From positions 1 through 13,644 of the forward strand of contig DASUZP010000123.1 of NCBI GenBank assembly GCA_036376775.1: DNA of 13,644 nt. The letters are read 5' to 3'. Below the pieces are notes generated by a model. That model did not search any database, was not told the origin of the DNA, and saw only the letters and a program-made list of their open reading frames with translations. A program made the position numbers and the translations under genes. The number at the start of each line of letters is the position of its first letter. Within the stretch, counting starts at the first letter, position 1. Source of the DNA: VRUE01 sp036376775 (GTDB taxonomy: Bacteria > Actinomycetota > Thermoleophilia > Solirubrobacterales > 70-9). Positions 1 through 7,168 of this stretch are shown in pieces.

Positions 1-203
1 TCCTGCCAAGGGCACCGCAGGTTAGCTACGCACGGAACGGATAACCGCTGAAGGCATCTAAGCGGGAAGCCGTCCTCGAGATGAGCTCTCCCATCCCTTC
101 GAGGGAGTAAGACCCCTGGTAGACCACCAGGTTGATAGGCCGGCGGTGCAAGCGCAGCGATGTGCTCAGCCGACCGGTACTAATGGGTCGAGGGCTTGAC
201 GGA
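1..203 (+). rRNA. 23S ribosomal RNA, 3' end (partial)
   Basis: The sequence matches the conserved 3' terminal part of domain VI of bacterial 23S rRNA, for example CTGAAGGCATCTAAGCGGGA near 49-68, GAGATGAGCTCTCCC near 79-93, GTTGATAGGCCGG near 131-143 and ACCGGTACTAAT near 174-185. The 5' part lies outside the window. The 3' end is placed near 203 by comparison with the usual ending a little after GGCTT; the exact processed end is uncertain by several bases. A relatively AT-rich spacer of about 72 bases separates it from the 5S gene and holds no tRNA. Confidence 0.97.
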
Positions 204-275
204 TATTTATTTCTTACCCATTTGATTAACGGTCTTGTGCAGTTTTCAAGCTCCACCGGGGGCGGTTTCGCAAAA

Positions 276-393
276 TTCCGGTGGCGCATAGCGAGTGGGA
301 AACACCTCTTCCCATTCCGAACAGAGCAGTTAAGCCACTCTGCGCCGATGGTACTTGGGGGGCAACCCCCTGGGAGAGTAGGTCGCCGCCGGT
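276..393 (+). rRNA. 5S ribosomal RNA
   Basis: The gene has the conserved core CCATTCCGAACAG (about 313-325) and the late conserved stretch GGGAGAGTAGGTCGC (372-386). The ends pair: CCGGTGGCG at 278-286 is complementary to CGCCGCCGG at 384-392 with one T-G wobble, giving helix I. Length of about 118 nt is normal for 5S. It lies downstream of 23S in the usual 23S-5S order and is followed by a hairpin terminator, so this is the end of an rRNA operon. Ends are approximate by a few bases. Confidence 0.97.
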
Positions 394-404
394 TCTTTGA
401 CTCT

Positions 405-427
405 GGGCCGCCCTCGGGCGGCCCTTT
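405..427 (+). terminator. Intrinsic terminator of the rRNA operon
   Basis: GGGCCGCCC (405-413) and GGGCGGCCC (416-424) form a perfect 9-base inverted repeat with a 2-base centre (in RNA probably an 8-bp stem with a CUCG loop), followed by TTTGTCGTT. It sits 12 bases after the 5S gene. The U-tract is short, but position and stem strength fit rRNA operon termination. The stem could also act on minus-strand transcripts arriving from the hydrolase side, although that side has no T-tract. Confidence 0.85.
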
Positions 428-433
428 GTCGTT

Positions 434-634
434 CTAGGAGTGGGCGGCGAAGCGGTTGATGGCGGCGTTCCAGGAACCGATGCTCCGCATTGCGCCTGGA
501 CGGCGGCGCTCCTCGCAGGACTTTGCCCGAAAGGAGACCGGCTCGAGGCCGTACTCGCCGAGGGTTGCGAAGTCGATTACGAGATCCGCGGCATCCGCCG
601 CCCTGCTGCTGAAGTTCTTTTTCGTAGCGAACAT
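434..634 (-). CDS. Small hypothetical protein (66 aa)
   Basis: I do not recognise this protein. The reading frame starts at ATG 634 and stops 7 bases before the rRNA terminator. Evidence that it is real: a hand count gives 54 of 66 codons ending in G or C against 36 of 66 with G/C at the second position, the bias expected for a coding frame here. A TAGAGT hexamer lies exactly 7 bases upstream of the ATG, the same leaderless-type arrangement seen at other genes in the window. The product is basic at its N-terminus and middle (ATKK, EERRRPG) and ends WNAAINRFAAHS; there is no signal peptide or membrane segment. It lies just downstream of the hydrolase on the same strand, and TAGAGT contains the hydrolase stop codon. 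Without this gene, 428-644 would be empty intergenic DNA. Confidence 0.42.
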   Translation of the reverse strand: MFATKKNFSSRAADAADLVIDFATLGEYGLEPVSFRAKSCEERRRPGAMRSIGSWNAAINRFAAHS

Positions 635-641
635 AGGTTCG

Positions 642-647
642 ACTCTA
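642..647 (-). promoter_or_regulatory. -10-like TAGAGT, leaderless spacing to small ORF
   Basis: Read on the minus strand, TAGAGT is followed by 7 bases and then the ATG at 634. This TANNNT spacing puts the expected transcription start at or next to the start codon. No convincing -35 is visible. The first three bases are also the hydrolase stop codon, so the motif may be accidental. Confidence 0.3.
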
Positions 648-1646
648 CGGACGCTTCCGGACGGCTTGGGGATTTTGCAGGCGCTCTTGCAATTCGTGCC
701 TGGCGGCGCCCTTTTTTACCGCTTCGGCGGGCTTGTCGAAGGCGAGGATGAGAGCTGCCGTTTCGGCCGGTTTCTCGACTTCGGGCGAGTGGCCGGCGCC
801 CTGGATCAGCTTGGTTTGGGCCCCGGCTGCTCGGTATGCCGCCAGCGCTTCCTCGGGATCCTTGGCTATCTGCTCCTCGGCTCCCATGATCGCCAGGATC
901 GGCTTGCCGGTCGCCGCCGCGCGCTGCGGGAGCGCCTCTTCCCCGGTGTAGTCGTCAAAGGCTTCGTGGGAGCCGGTGTAGGAGCTGTAGGTCATCTGCT
1001 TCACATCGTCGACGAATGCATCCGGAACCTTGAAACCGGGGGCGAATGCGATCTCAAGGCCGTTGCGGATCGAGAAGTCGGGCTTGATTCGCCACAAGGT
1101 CTGCCCGATCACCGGCTTGAAGGGCAATTCGCCGATGAAGCCGACGTCGCCATAGCTATCGTCCGGGATGCTGTCGATGGCCATCAGCCGGTCGACCAGT
1201 TGCGGCGAGCGTTCGGCAAGGGCAATCGCCACGGGCCCGCCGAGCGAGTGGCCGACGACCTCAGCATCGCGAACGCCGAGCCGCCCGAGGACGCCCGCCA
1301 CGAGGTCAGCTTGGTTCTCGATCGAGTAGCCGGAGTCGGGCTTTTCCGAACCGCCGTGGCCGAGCAGGTCGACTGCGACCACGCGGTGGGTGCGGGCAAG
1401 GCGCGGAATCACCCCGTCCCACCAGTTGATCGCGCAGGTGAAGCAGTGGATCAAGACGATCGGGCTGCCGTCGCGCGGGCCTTTTTCGATCACCTCGAGG
1501 TCGCCTCCGGGAAGGCTGACGATGCGGCCTCCCGGTTCGGTCACCCCGGCCGACTTCGTTTCCGCGTCGATCGCCAGCGCATTGACGCCGAGCAGCACGA
1601 CGAGAGCAGCCACCACGCCGATCAGGATCTTCCAGCCACGTCTCAT
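645..1646 (-). CDS. Membrane-anchored alpha/beta hydrolase
   Basis: A 333-aa alpha/beta-hydrolase-fold protein. Residues 7-25 form one hydrophobic helix after a basic start (MRRGWK), so it is probably an N-terminally anchored, outward-facing enzyme. The fold signatures are in order: oxyanion-hole strand IVLIHCF (63-69), VVAVDLLGHGGS (89-100), nucleophile elbow GHSLGG with Ser134, acid candidates in MGAEEQ (Glu257 or Glu258) and catalytic His286 in GAGHSPEVEKP. Family members hydrolyse esters, epoxides, haloalkanes or similar bonds; the substrate cannot be told from sequence. The oxyanion loop has Cys at 68 and 71 (HCFTC) where HGFTG-type sequences are common. The C-terminal 30 residues are charged and extend beyond the fold. 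The start is set by the membrane segment and by the -10-like TAGGGT 9 bases upstream. It is divergent from murA. Confidence 0.9.
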   Translation of the reverse strand: MRRGWKILIGVVAALVVLLGVNALAIDAETKSAGVTEPGGRIVSLPGGDLEVIEKGPRDGSPIVLIHCFTCAINWWDGVIPRLARTHRVVAVDLLGHGGSEKPDSGYSIENQADLVAGVLGRLGVRDAEVVGHSLGGPVAIALAERSPQLVDRLMAIDSIPDDSYGDVGFIGELPFKPVIGQTLWRIKPDFSIRNGLEIAFAPGFKVPDAFVDDVKQMTYSSYTGSHEAFDDYTGEEALPQRAAATGKPILAIMGAEEQIAKDPEEALAAYRAAGAQTKLIQGAGHSPEVEKPAETAALILAFDKPAEAVKKGAARHELQERLQNPQAVRKRP

Positions 1647-1654
1647 TGCCGCAG

Positions 1655-1661
1655 TACCCTA
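1655..1661. promoter_or_regulatory. Symmetric -10-like heptamer between divergent genes
   Basis: TACCCTA reads TACCCT on the plus strand (10 bases before the murA ATG) and TAGGGT on the minus strand (9 bases before the hydrolase ATG). Both fit TANNNT, so one heptamer could serve as -10 element in both directions. Only 24 bp separate the two start codons, so any -35 contacts must lie inside the opposite coding region. I see no good -35 on either strand, and neither gene has a Shine-Dalgarno sequence, which fits leaderless or near-leaderless mRNAs. Confidence 0.5.
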
Positions 1662-1670
1662 ACCGGACTG

Positions 1671-2969
1671 ATGGAGAAGTTCGTAATCGAAGGAGGCGCG
1701 GCGCTCTCGGGCGAGCTGACCCCCGCCGGCAACAAGAACGCGGCTTTGCCGATCCTCGCCGCCTGCCTGCTGACCGACGAGGAGCTGCTACTGCACCGCG
1801 TGCCGCGAATCCGCGATACCGAAGCGCAGATCGCGTTGCTGGAGCGCCTCGGCGTCGAGGCCGCCTGGGTCGCTGACAACAGTCTTCGACTCTGCGCCGC
1901 GACGGTCTCCGACGTCGCCGTCGACGAGGAGCTCTCGAGCAAGATCCGGGCCTCCTTCCTTCTTGCCGGCCCTTTGCTCGCCCGCTTCGGCGAGGCGCGC
2001 ATGCCTCCACCGGGCGGTGATTTCATCGGTCGCCGTCGTCTCGACGCCCATCTCGACGCGTTCGCCGACCTCGGCGCCCGGGTCGAGGGCGACCGCTGGA
2101 TCGAGCTGAGTGCGCCGGCGGGCGGTCTGCGGCCCTGCGCGATCTTCATGGACGAGCCCTCGGTCATGGGGACCGAGAACGCGCTGATGGCGGCGGCGCT
2201 GACGCCGGGGCCGACGACGATCTCCAACGCGGCCAGCGAGCCGCACGTCCAGGACCTCGCCCGCCTGCTGGCGAGCATGGGCGCCGAGGTGACCGGAATC
2301 GGCTCCAACGTGATGACCGTGCACGGCCGCGACCGGCTCGGTGGCGCCGAGCACACGATCTCGCCCGACCACATCGAGGTCGGCAGCTTCATGGCGCTCG
2401 CCGCGGCGACCGGCGGCGAGCTGCGCATCCGCGACGCCGGCCCGGCCGATCTGCTCATGGTGCGACGCCAGTTCCGCCGTCTCGGGCTCGAATCGACGAT
2501 CGACGGCGATGATGTGATCGTGCCGCCCGAGCAGCGGCTGGCGATCAAGGCCGACATCGGCGATGCGATCCCGAAGATCGAGGACGGTCCCTGGCCGGCC
2601 TTCCCTGCCGACCTGACCTCGATCGCCCTGGCCCTGGCCACGCAGGCCGACGGTGAGATCCTGATCTTCGAGAAGATGTTCGAGAACCGCCTTTTCTTCG
2701 TCGACAAGCTGGTTGCGATGGGCGCTCGGATAACGCTCTGCGATCCCCACAGGGCGATCGTCAGCGGTCCGAGCCGGCTTCACGGCGAGCGCGTCGAGAG
2801 CCCTGACATCCGCGCCGGGATGGCGATGCTCATCGCCGCTCTCGCGGCCGACGGCAGATCGGAGATCGGCAACATCCGCCAGATCGATCGCGGCTACGAG
2901 TCGATCGACGAGCGCTTGCGTGCTCTCGGCGCCCGGATCGAACGCGTCTCTGCAGAGATCCCGGCCTAG
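1671..2969 (+). CDS. murA: UDP-N-acetylglucosamine 1-carboxyvinyltransferase (MurA), Asp active-site form
   Basis: A 432-aa EPSP-synthase-fold enzyme that transfers enolpyruvate from PEP to UDP-GlcNAc, the first committed step of peptidoglycan synthesis, in the cytoplasm. Lys22-Asn23 (GNKNAALP) match the E. coli substrate-binding pair. The active-site loop reads PPPGGDFIGRRRLD, so residue 117 is Asp where E. coli has Cys115. The catalytic Asp equivalent to E. coli Asp305 is in FPADL, and the C-terminal PDIRAG and IDRGYE motifs are intact. An Asp here is the known basis of natural fosfomycin resistance in mycobacterial and chlamydial MurA. The frame stays open far upstream (from 456), but the ATG at 1671 gives the family N-terminus MEKFVIEGG and lies next to the promoter-like motif. 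hisZ follows after 36 bases. Confidence 0.96.
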   Translation: MEKFVIEGGAALSGELTPAGNKNAALPILAACLLTDEELLLHRVPRIRDTEAQIALLERLGVEAAWVADNSLRLCAATVSDVAVDEELSSKIRASFLLAGPLLARFGEARMPPPGGDFIGRRRLDAHLDAFADLGARVEGDRWIELSAPAGGLRPCAIFMDEPSVMGTENALMAAALTPGPTTISNAASEPHVQDLARLLASMGAEVTGIGSNVMTVHGRDRLGGAEHTISPDHIEVGSFMALAAATGGELRIRDAGPADLLMVRRQFRRLGLESTIDGDDVIVPPEQRLAIKADIGDAIPKIEDGPWPAFPADLTSIALALATQADGEILIFEKMFENRLFFVDKLVAMGARITLCDPHRAIVSGPSRLHGERVESPDIRAGMAMLIAALAADGRSEIGNIRQIDRGYESIDERLRALGARIERVSAEIPA

Positions 2970-2992
2970 CAGGCTTTCGGCGCCCACTCTCG

Positions 2993-2998
2993 TAAGGT
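2993..2998 (+). promoter_or_regulatory. -10-like TAAGGT before hisZ, leaderless spacing
   Basis: TAAGGT lies 7 bases before the hisZ ATG in the 36-base murA-hisZ gap. A start site at or beside the ATG is expected, and no Shine-Dalgarno is present. No -35 is recognisable. It may let the his operon be transcribed independently of murA. Confidence 0.45.
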
Positions 2999-3005
2999 CA
3001 GGCGC

Positions 3006-3998
3006 ATGATTCACCCGATTCCCCCAGGGACGCGCGACATCCTCCCCGACGAGATGCGGGAGCTGCGCCGCCTGCACCTCGCGATGATCGAGGTCTTCGA
3101 GAGCCGCGGCTACGGCGAGGTGGCGACGCCCGCGATCGAGTACGACGAGGTGCTGGCCCGCGGCGACGGCCGCACCGCCGATTCGGCCTACCGTTTCTTT
3201 GACGAGCGCGGCGACCTGCTGGCGCTGCGCTCGGACATGACCGTGCCGATCGCCCGGCTGGTCGCCTCGCGTTTTGCCACCGCCGAACCGCCGTTGCGGT
3301 TCTGCTACCTGGCTAACGCCTTCCGGGCCGTGCGGCCCCAGCGCGGCCAGATGCGCGAGTTCGCCCAGGCCGGCGTCGAGCTGATCGGTGCTCCGGCGCC
3401 CGCCGGCACGGTGGAGGTGGTCGAGGTGCTGGAGGCGACGCTCGACGCGGCCGGCCTCGACCGGGCCGTGATCGGCCTCGGCGACGCCGACCTCTTCCGT
3501 CAGCTGCTGACAGAGTTCGAGGTCGAGGGTGAGGTGCGCGATTCGATCCTCGAGCGCCTGGCAATGCACGATCTGGTCGGGCTCGAGGCGGAGCTCTCGC
3601 TCGCCGGAATGGCGGCGGAGCAGGTCGACACCTGCGTCGCCCTTTCGCAACTGCGCGGCGGTCGCGAGGTGCTCGAGCGGGCGCGCGAGCTCGGCGGCGA
3701 TGCGGTCGAGCGGGCGACGGCGCGCCTCGGCGAGACCTTCGCGGCGCTGGAAGAGCGCGGCGTCGCAGAACGGGTCCAAGTCGATCTCGGCCTCCTGCGC
3801 GACCTCGGCTACTACAGCGGCGCCATCCTCGAGGTCTACGACCCGGCCCTCGGCCATGTGCTGGGGGGTGGGGGGCGCTACGACGAGTTGCTGAAGCGCT
3901 TCGGCATCGATCTGCCCGCGGCGGGTTTCGCCCTCTACCTGGAGCGCGTCCATGTCGCCCAGATGGAGGAGGAGTCGCGGCGGGAGGTCCCGTCATGA
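3006..3998 (+). CDS. hisZ: ATP phosphoribosyltransferase regulatory subunit HisZ
   Basis: A 330-aa protein with the class II (histidyl-tRNA synthetase-like) catalytic core. It has the N-terminal PPGTRDILP (6-14), a motif-2-like FCYLANAFRAVRPQRGQ (99-115) leading to REFAQAGVELIG, YYSG (269-272), GGGRYDELL (288-296) and motif-3-like PAAGFALYLERV (304-315). It stops after the core and lacks the anticodon-binding domain of HisRS, which together with adjacency to a short hisG identifies HisZ. HisZ partners HisG in a hetero-octamer, supplies histidine feedback sensing and is needed for activity of the short HisG. The stop overlaps the hisG start by 4 bases. A run of six G, T, six G at 3863-3875 encodes the glycine stretch near motif 3. 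Confidence 0.94.
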   Translation: MIHPIPPGTRDILPDEMRELRRLHLAMIEVFESRGYGEVATPAIEYDEVLARGDGRTADSAYRFFDERGDLLALRSDMTVPIARLVASRFATAEPPLRFCYLANAFRAVRPQRGQMREFAQAGVELIGAPAPAGTVEVVEVLEATLDAAGLDRAVIGLGDADLFRQLLTEFEVEGEVRDSILERLAMHDLVGLEAELSLAGMAAEQVDTCVALSQLRGGREVLERARELGGDAVERATARLGETFAALEERGVAERVQVDLGLLRDLGYYSGAILEVYDPALGHVLGGGGRYDELLKRFGIDLPAAGFALYLERVHVAQMEEESRREVPS

Positions 3999-4675
3999 GC
4001 GTCGAAGTCGCCGGCACCGCCGGTGCCAAGCCCGACGGACCGCTGAAGCTGGCCGTGCCGCGCGGCGCGCTGCTCGGTGGCACGCTCGACGCGCTCGACG
4101 CGGCAGGTGTCGATACCGCGGCGGTTCGCGGGGAGTCGCGCGCTCTGATCTTCCCCGGCGAGAAAATCACCCTGGTGACGATGCGGCCCTCCGACGTGCC
4201 GACCTACGTCGAGGCCGGCGCGGCCGACGTCGGCATCACCGGCAAGGACGTGCTGCTCGAGCAGGCGGATCGGATGGTCTACGAGTTGCTCGACCTCGGC
4301 TACGGTCGCTGCCGCATGGTGCTGGCGGGGCGCAAGGGGGACGAGAGCCTCGGCGAATCGCAGCGACGCCTCGGGATGATGCGGATCGCGACCAAGTACC
4401 CGCGGATCGCCGAACGCCACTTCGAGTCCACCGGCCGCCAGGTCGAGACGATCGAGGTCAAGGGCTCGATCGAGCTTGCGCCGCTGATCGGCCTCGCCGA
4501 CGGCATCGTCGACCTGGTCGCCACGGGCCGCACGCTGGAAGAGAACGACCTCGAGGTGCGCGAGGAGATCCTCGAGTGCACGGCGCGTTTCGTCGCCAAC
4601 CGGGTGGCGCACAAGCTGCGCTCCGAGGAGATCGACGAGCTGACCGCGAGGCTGCGGGAGGCGACGGAGGGATGA
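3995..4675 (+). CDS. hisG: ATP phosphoribosyltransferase catalytic subunit HisG (short form)
   Basis: A 226-aa enzyme condensing ATP with PRPP, the first step of histidine synthesis. After about 15 unconserved residues it has LAVPRGALLGGTLDAL (19-34), RPSDVPTYVEAGAADVGITG (64-83), VKGSIELAPLIGLADGI (155-171) and the PRPP loop VDLVATGRTLEENDL (172-186). The C-terminal ACT-like regulatory domain of long HisG is absent. This is the short form, which depends on HisZ, encoded immediately upstream. Start ATG 3995 overlaps the hisZ stop in ATGA and is preceded by GGGAGGT at 3982-3988. Its own stop overlaps the hisD start the same way. Codons end almost uniformly in G or C, unlike hisD. Confidence 0.96.
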   Translation: MSVEVAGTAGAKPDGPLKLAVPRGALLGGTLDALDAAGVDTAAVRGESRALIFPGEKITLVTMRPSDVPTYVEAGAADVGITGKDVLLEQADRMVYELLDLGYGRCRMVLAGRKGDESLGESQRRLGMMRIATKYPRIAERHFESTGRQVETIEVKGSIELAPLIGLADGIVDLVATGRTLEENDLEVREEILECTARFVANRVAHKLRSEEIDELTARLREATEG

Positions 4676-5952
4676 GGGTCGAGCGCTTCAAGTGGAACGT
4701 GAGGGACCCAAGGATTGCCGCCCTTGAGGTTCGCCTCTGGGCGGGCAAGGCAGAGCCCCGGGTCGATCTCGACCCGATCGAGAAAGGGTTCTTCCACGCC
4801 GACAGCAGAGATCAGTTCCTGTTGGATCTCACCGCGCGTTTCGATGCCACCGACGTTCAGCCGACATCTCTAGAGGTCACCGAGCGCGAGAGATCGGCGG
4901 CACTTTCAAATGTCGACAACGATCTACTCAAATCGCTGGAAGTCGCGGCCACCAACATAAGAACGGTTGCTGAAGCACAGATGGACACCACCACTCGTGT
5001 GGTCGACCTCCCCCAGGGACAGTCGGTAGCAATCCGCGAGGTTCCAATCGGGGCTGCCGGGATCTATGCGCCGGGGGGGCGAGCGGCCTACCCGTCGAGC
5101 GTCTTGATGTGCGTGATTCCAGCGCAGGTCGCCGGGGTCGGGCGCATCGCCCTCGCAACGCCTCCCGGACCGGATGGGCGAGTCAACGCCGCGGTCCTCG
5201 CCGCCGCCTCGCTCTGCGGGGTGGATGAGGTCTACTCGGTCGGGGGGGCACAGGCAATTCTGGCGCTTGCCCACGGAACCGAGACGATTGAACGCGTTAA
5301 TGTCGTTGCCGGTCCCGGCAACGCGTGGGTTCGCGAGGCCAAGATGAGCGTTTCGGGGTTCGTGGCAATCGATTCCCTCGCCGGACCATCGGAGCTCATG
5401 ATCGTCCTCGACGGCGAGTCAGACCTTAGGTGGGCCGCCCTCGACCTTTGCGCCCAGGCCGAGCACGGAAGCGAGACGCCGCTGCTGGCGGTAGCCGTCG
5501 ACGAGGCAGTCCTGGAAGAGCTCGCCAGAGAGACGCAGCGAGCCGCGGCAAGTCGTTCGGGGGTAGCGGATGCCCCGCTCGCACTAGTTCAGGTGCCAGA
5601 CATGGATGCCGCGATCAGCCTCGCCAACGCGTTCGCCCCGGAGCATCTGCAGCTGCTCGTGGATGACGCTGAGCAGCTGGCATCCGGCGTGCGGACGGCC
5701 GGCTGCATATTCGTCGGCAGCTACAGCGCCACTGCCTTTGGCGACTACGCGGCGGGCTCGAATCATGTCCTTCCCACCGCCGAAGCAGGACGCTTTTCCG
5801 GTCCACTCGGCCCGAGCATCTTCCGCCGCAAGATTGCCACCGTGGAGGTCCCGCCCGACGCCGCGGCGAAGCTAGCCCCACACGTCGACACCATTGCTCG
5901 CGCCGAGGGCTTCCCCGTTCACGGCGAGTCGGCGATGATTAGGGCGCAATGA
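4672..5952 (+). CDS. hisD: Histidinol dehydrogenase
   Basis: A 426-aa zinc enzyme that oxidises L-histidinol to histidine in two NAD-dependent steps. The zinc ligands expected from E. coli are all present (Gln262 and His265 in QAEHGSE, Asp358 in FGDYAAGSNHVLPT, His417 in FPVHGES). So are the catalytic pair Glu324-His325 in AFAPEHLQL and the signatures IYAPGG (131-136), GPGNAWV and DSLAGPSEL. Length is normal. The frame is open upstream, but ATG 4672 overlaps the hisG stop in ATGA and gives the family length. Codon use is anomalous: in one stretch (about 4866-4979) I count 17 of 38 codons ending in A or T, including CTA, AGA, ATA and TCA, against about 5 of 37 in an hisB sample. Two G7 homopolymers (5073-5079, 5242-5248) lie in the gene. 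Confidence 0.96.
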   Translation: MRVERFKWNVRDPRIAALEVRLWAGKAEPRVDLDPIEKGFFHADSRDQFLLDLTARFDATDVQPTSLEVTERERSAALSNVDNDLLKSLEVAATNIRTVAEAQMDTTTRVVDLPQGQSVAIREVPIGAAGIYAPGGRAAYPSSVLMCVIPAQVAGVGRIALATPPGPDGRVNAAVLAAASLCGVDEVYSVGGAQAILALAHGTETIERVNVVAGPGNAWVREAKMSVSGFVAIDSLAGPSELMIVLDGESDLRWAALDLCAQAEHGSETPLLAVAVDEAVLEELARETQRAAASRSGVADAPLALVQVPDMDAAISLANAFAPEHLQLLVDDAEQLASGVRTAGCIFVGSYSATAFGDYAAGSNHVLPTAEAGRFSGPLGPSIFRRKIATVEVPPDAAAKLAPHVDTIARAEGFPVHGESAMIRAQ

Positions 5953-6539
5953 CCCGAACCGCGAACAGAGAGCGCAGCACCGCCGAGACCAAGATCCAGC
6001 TCTCGCTCGATCTCGACGGCGGCGGATCGAGCGCTGCGACCGGTGTCGGCTTCCTCGACCACATGCTCGACCTGCTCGCCCGTCACGGCAAGCTGGGGCT
6101 GCAGGTGAAGGCGAGCGGCGACCTCGAGACCGGCGCGCACCACACCGTCGAGGACGTCGGCATCGTCTTGGGGCAGGCGCTCGACGAGGCGCTGGGCGAC
6201 CGAGCGGGCATCCGCCGCTATGGCTCGGCCCTGGTGCCGATGGACGAGTCCCTGGCCGAGTGCGCGATCGACATCTCCGGCCGGTCCCTCTGCGTCTTCG
6301 ATGCCGACCTGCCGGCGACCTCGATCGCCGGTTTCGACAGCGAGCTTGCTGAGGAGTTCTTCCGCGCCGTCGCCAACGGCGCCAAGCTGACCCTGCACGT
6401 CTCGGTCCGCTACGGCACCAACGTCCACCACATGATCGAGGCCTGCTTCAAGGCCTTTGCCCGCGCCCTGCGCGTCGCCGTCTCCGTCGATCCCGAGGAG
6501 ACCGGGGTGCCGTCGACCAAGGGGACGCTGAGCGAATGA
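5949..6539 (+). CDS. hisB: Imidazoleglycerol-phosphate dehydratase
   Basis: A 196-aa monofunctional IGPD that dehydrates imidazoleglycerol phosphate to imidazole-acetol phosphate. The manganese-binding motifs are visible: GVGFLDHML with Asp37-His38, HHTVED at 64-69, MDES at 98-101, NVHHMIEACFKAFARAL with His160-His161 and Glu164, and the C-terminal PSTKG. There is no N-terminal HAD phosphatase domain, so it is not the bifunctional enterobacterial form and histinol-phosphate phosphatase must come from elsewhere. The ATG overlaps the hisD stop and the stop overlaps the hisH start, each by 4 bases. hisC, often found between hisD and hisB in actinobacteria, is absent here. Confidence 0.97.
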   Translation: MTRTANRERSTAETKIQLSLDLDGGGSSAATGVGFLDHMLDLLARHGKLGLQVKASGDLETGAHHTVEDVGIVLGQALDEALGDRAGIRRYGSALVPMDESLAECAIDISGRSLCVFDADLPATSIAGFDSELAEEFFRAVANGAKLTLHVSVRYGTNVHHMIEACFKAFARALRVAVSVDPEETGVPSTKGTLSE

Positions 6540-7168
6540 CGACGCGCATCGCGATCCTCGATTACGGGGTCGGCAACCTGCGCTCGGTCGAGAAGGCGCT
6601 CGAGCACATCGGTGCGAGCGCCACGATCAGCCGCGATCCGGATGCGATCCATGCAGCAGACGGCGTGATCCTGCCCGGGGTCGGTGCCTTTCCGAGGGCG
6701 ATGGATCGGATCCGCGAGTTCGGACTCGACGAATTGATCCGGGAGCGCTGCGACCTCGGCGTGCCGATCCTCGGTATCTGCCTCGGCCTGCAGCTGCTCT
6801 TCGACTCCACCGTCGAGCTCGGTGGCGCCGACGGGCTCGGCCTGCTGCCGGGCGAGGTGGTCGAGCTCGACGCGCCGGGCCTCAAGGTTCCCCACATCGG
6901 CTGGGCCGCGGTCCACTGGGAGAAGGAGTCCCGTCTGAGTGAGGGGATCGCCAGCGAAACCCCGTTCTACCTCGTCCACTCCTTTGCGCCGCAGCCGTTC
7001 GAGGGCGACCTGCTCGGCACTGCCGCCTACGGCGCCCGCTTCGCCTGTGCGGTCGAGCGCGACAACGTCTTCGGCGTCCAGTTCCACCCCGAGAAGTCGA
7101 GCACGGCCGGGCTACGGCTGCTCTCCAATTTCGCCGGGGTCTGCGCGAAAGCGCCCAGCGCGGCGTGA
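6536..7168 (+). CDS. hisH: Imidazole glycerol phosphate synthase, glutaminase subunit
   Basis: A 210-aa class I glutamine amidotransferase that supplies ammonia to HisF. The triad is present: nucleophile Cys82 in ILGICLGLQLLF, and His184 with Glu186 in GVQFHPEKSS. The N-terminus IAILDYGVGNLRSV and the oxyanion strand LPGVGAFPRAM are typical of HisH. AAGGGGA at 6519-6525 can serve as ribosome-binding site. The start overlaps the hisB stop, and the stop overlaps the hisA GTG. Its partner HisF is not the next gene; hisA and a 123-base gap with a palindrome come between. Confidence 0.96.
   Translation: MTTRIAILDYGVGNLRSVEKALEHIGASATISRDPDAIHAADGVILPGVGAFPRAMDRIREFGLDELIRERCDLGVPILGICLGLQLLFDSTVELGGADGLGLLPGEVVELDAPGLKVPHIGWAAVHWEKESRLSEGIASETPFYLVHSFAPQPFEGDLLGTAAYGARFACAVERDNVFGVQFHPEKSSTAGLRLLSNFAGVCAKAPSAA

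Noticed and set aside
602..660. tRNA-like T-arm sequence GGTTCGACTC at about 636-645
   Set aside because: The flanks do not pair as a T-stem, and no matching acceptor, D or anticodon arm was found.
456..1670. Long plus-strand open frame in phase with murA, which would give an 837-aa protein
   Set aside because: The added 405 residues are antisense to the well-supported hydrolase and carry no domain; MurA begins normally at 1671.
2970..3005. Histidine leader peptide, attenuator or T-box before the his operon
   Set aside because: The murA-hisZ gap is only 36 bases, with no His codon run and no hairpin pair.
1788..3953. 721-codon minus-strand frame opposite murA and hisZ
   Set aside because: Antisense shadow of two clear genes; Asp/Leu/Arg/Ala-rich composition typical of GC-rich antisense frames, with no recognisable motif.
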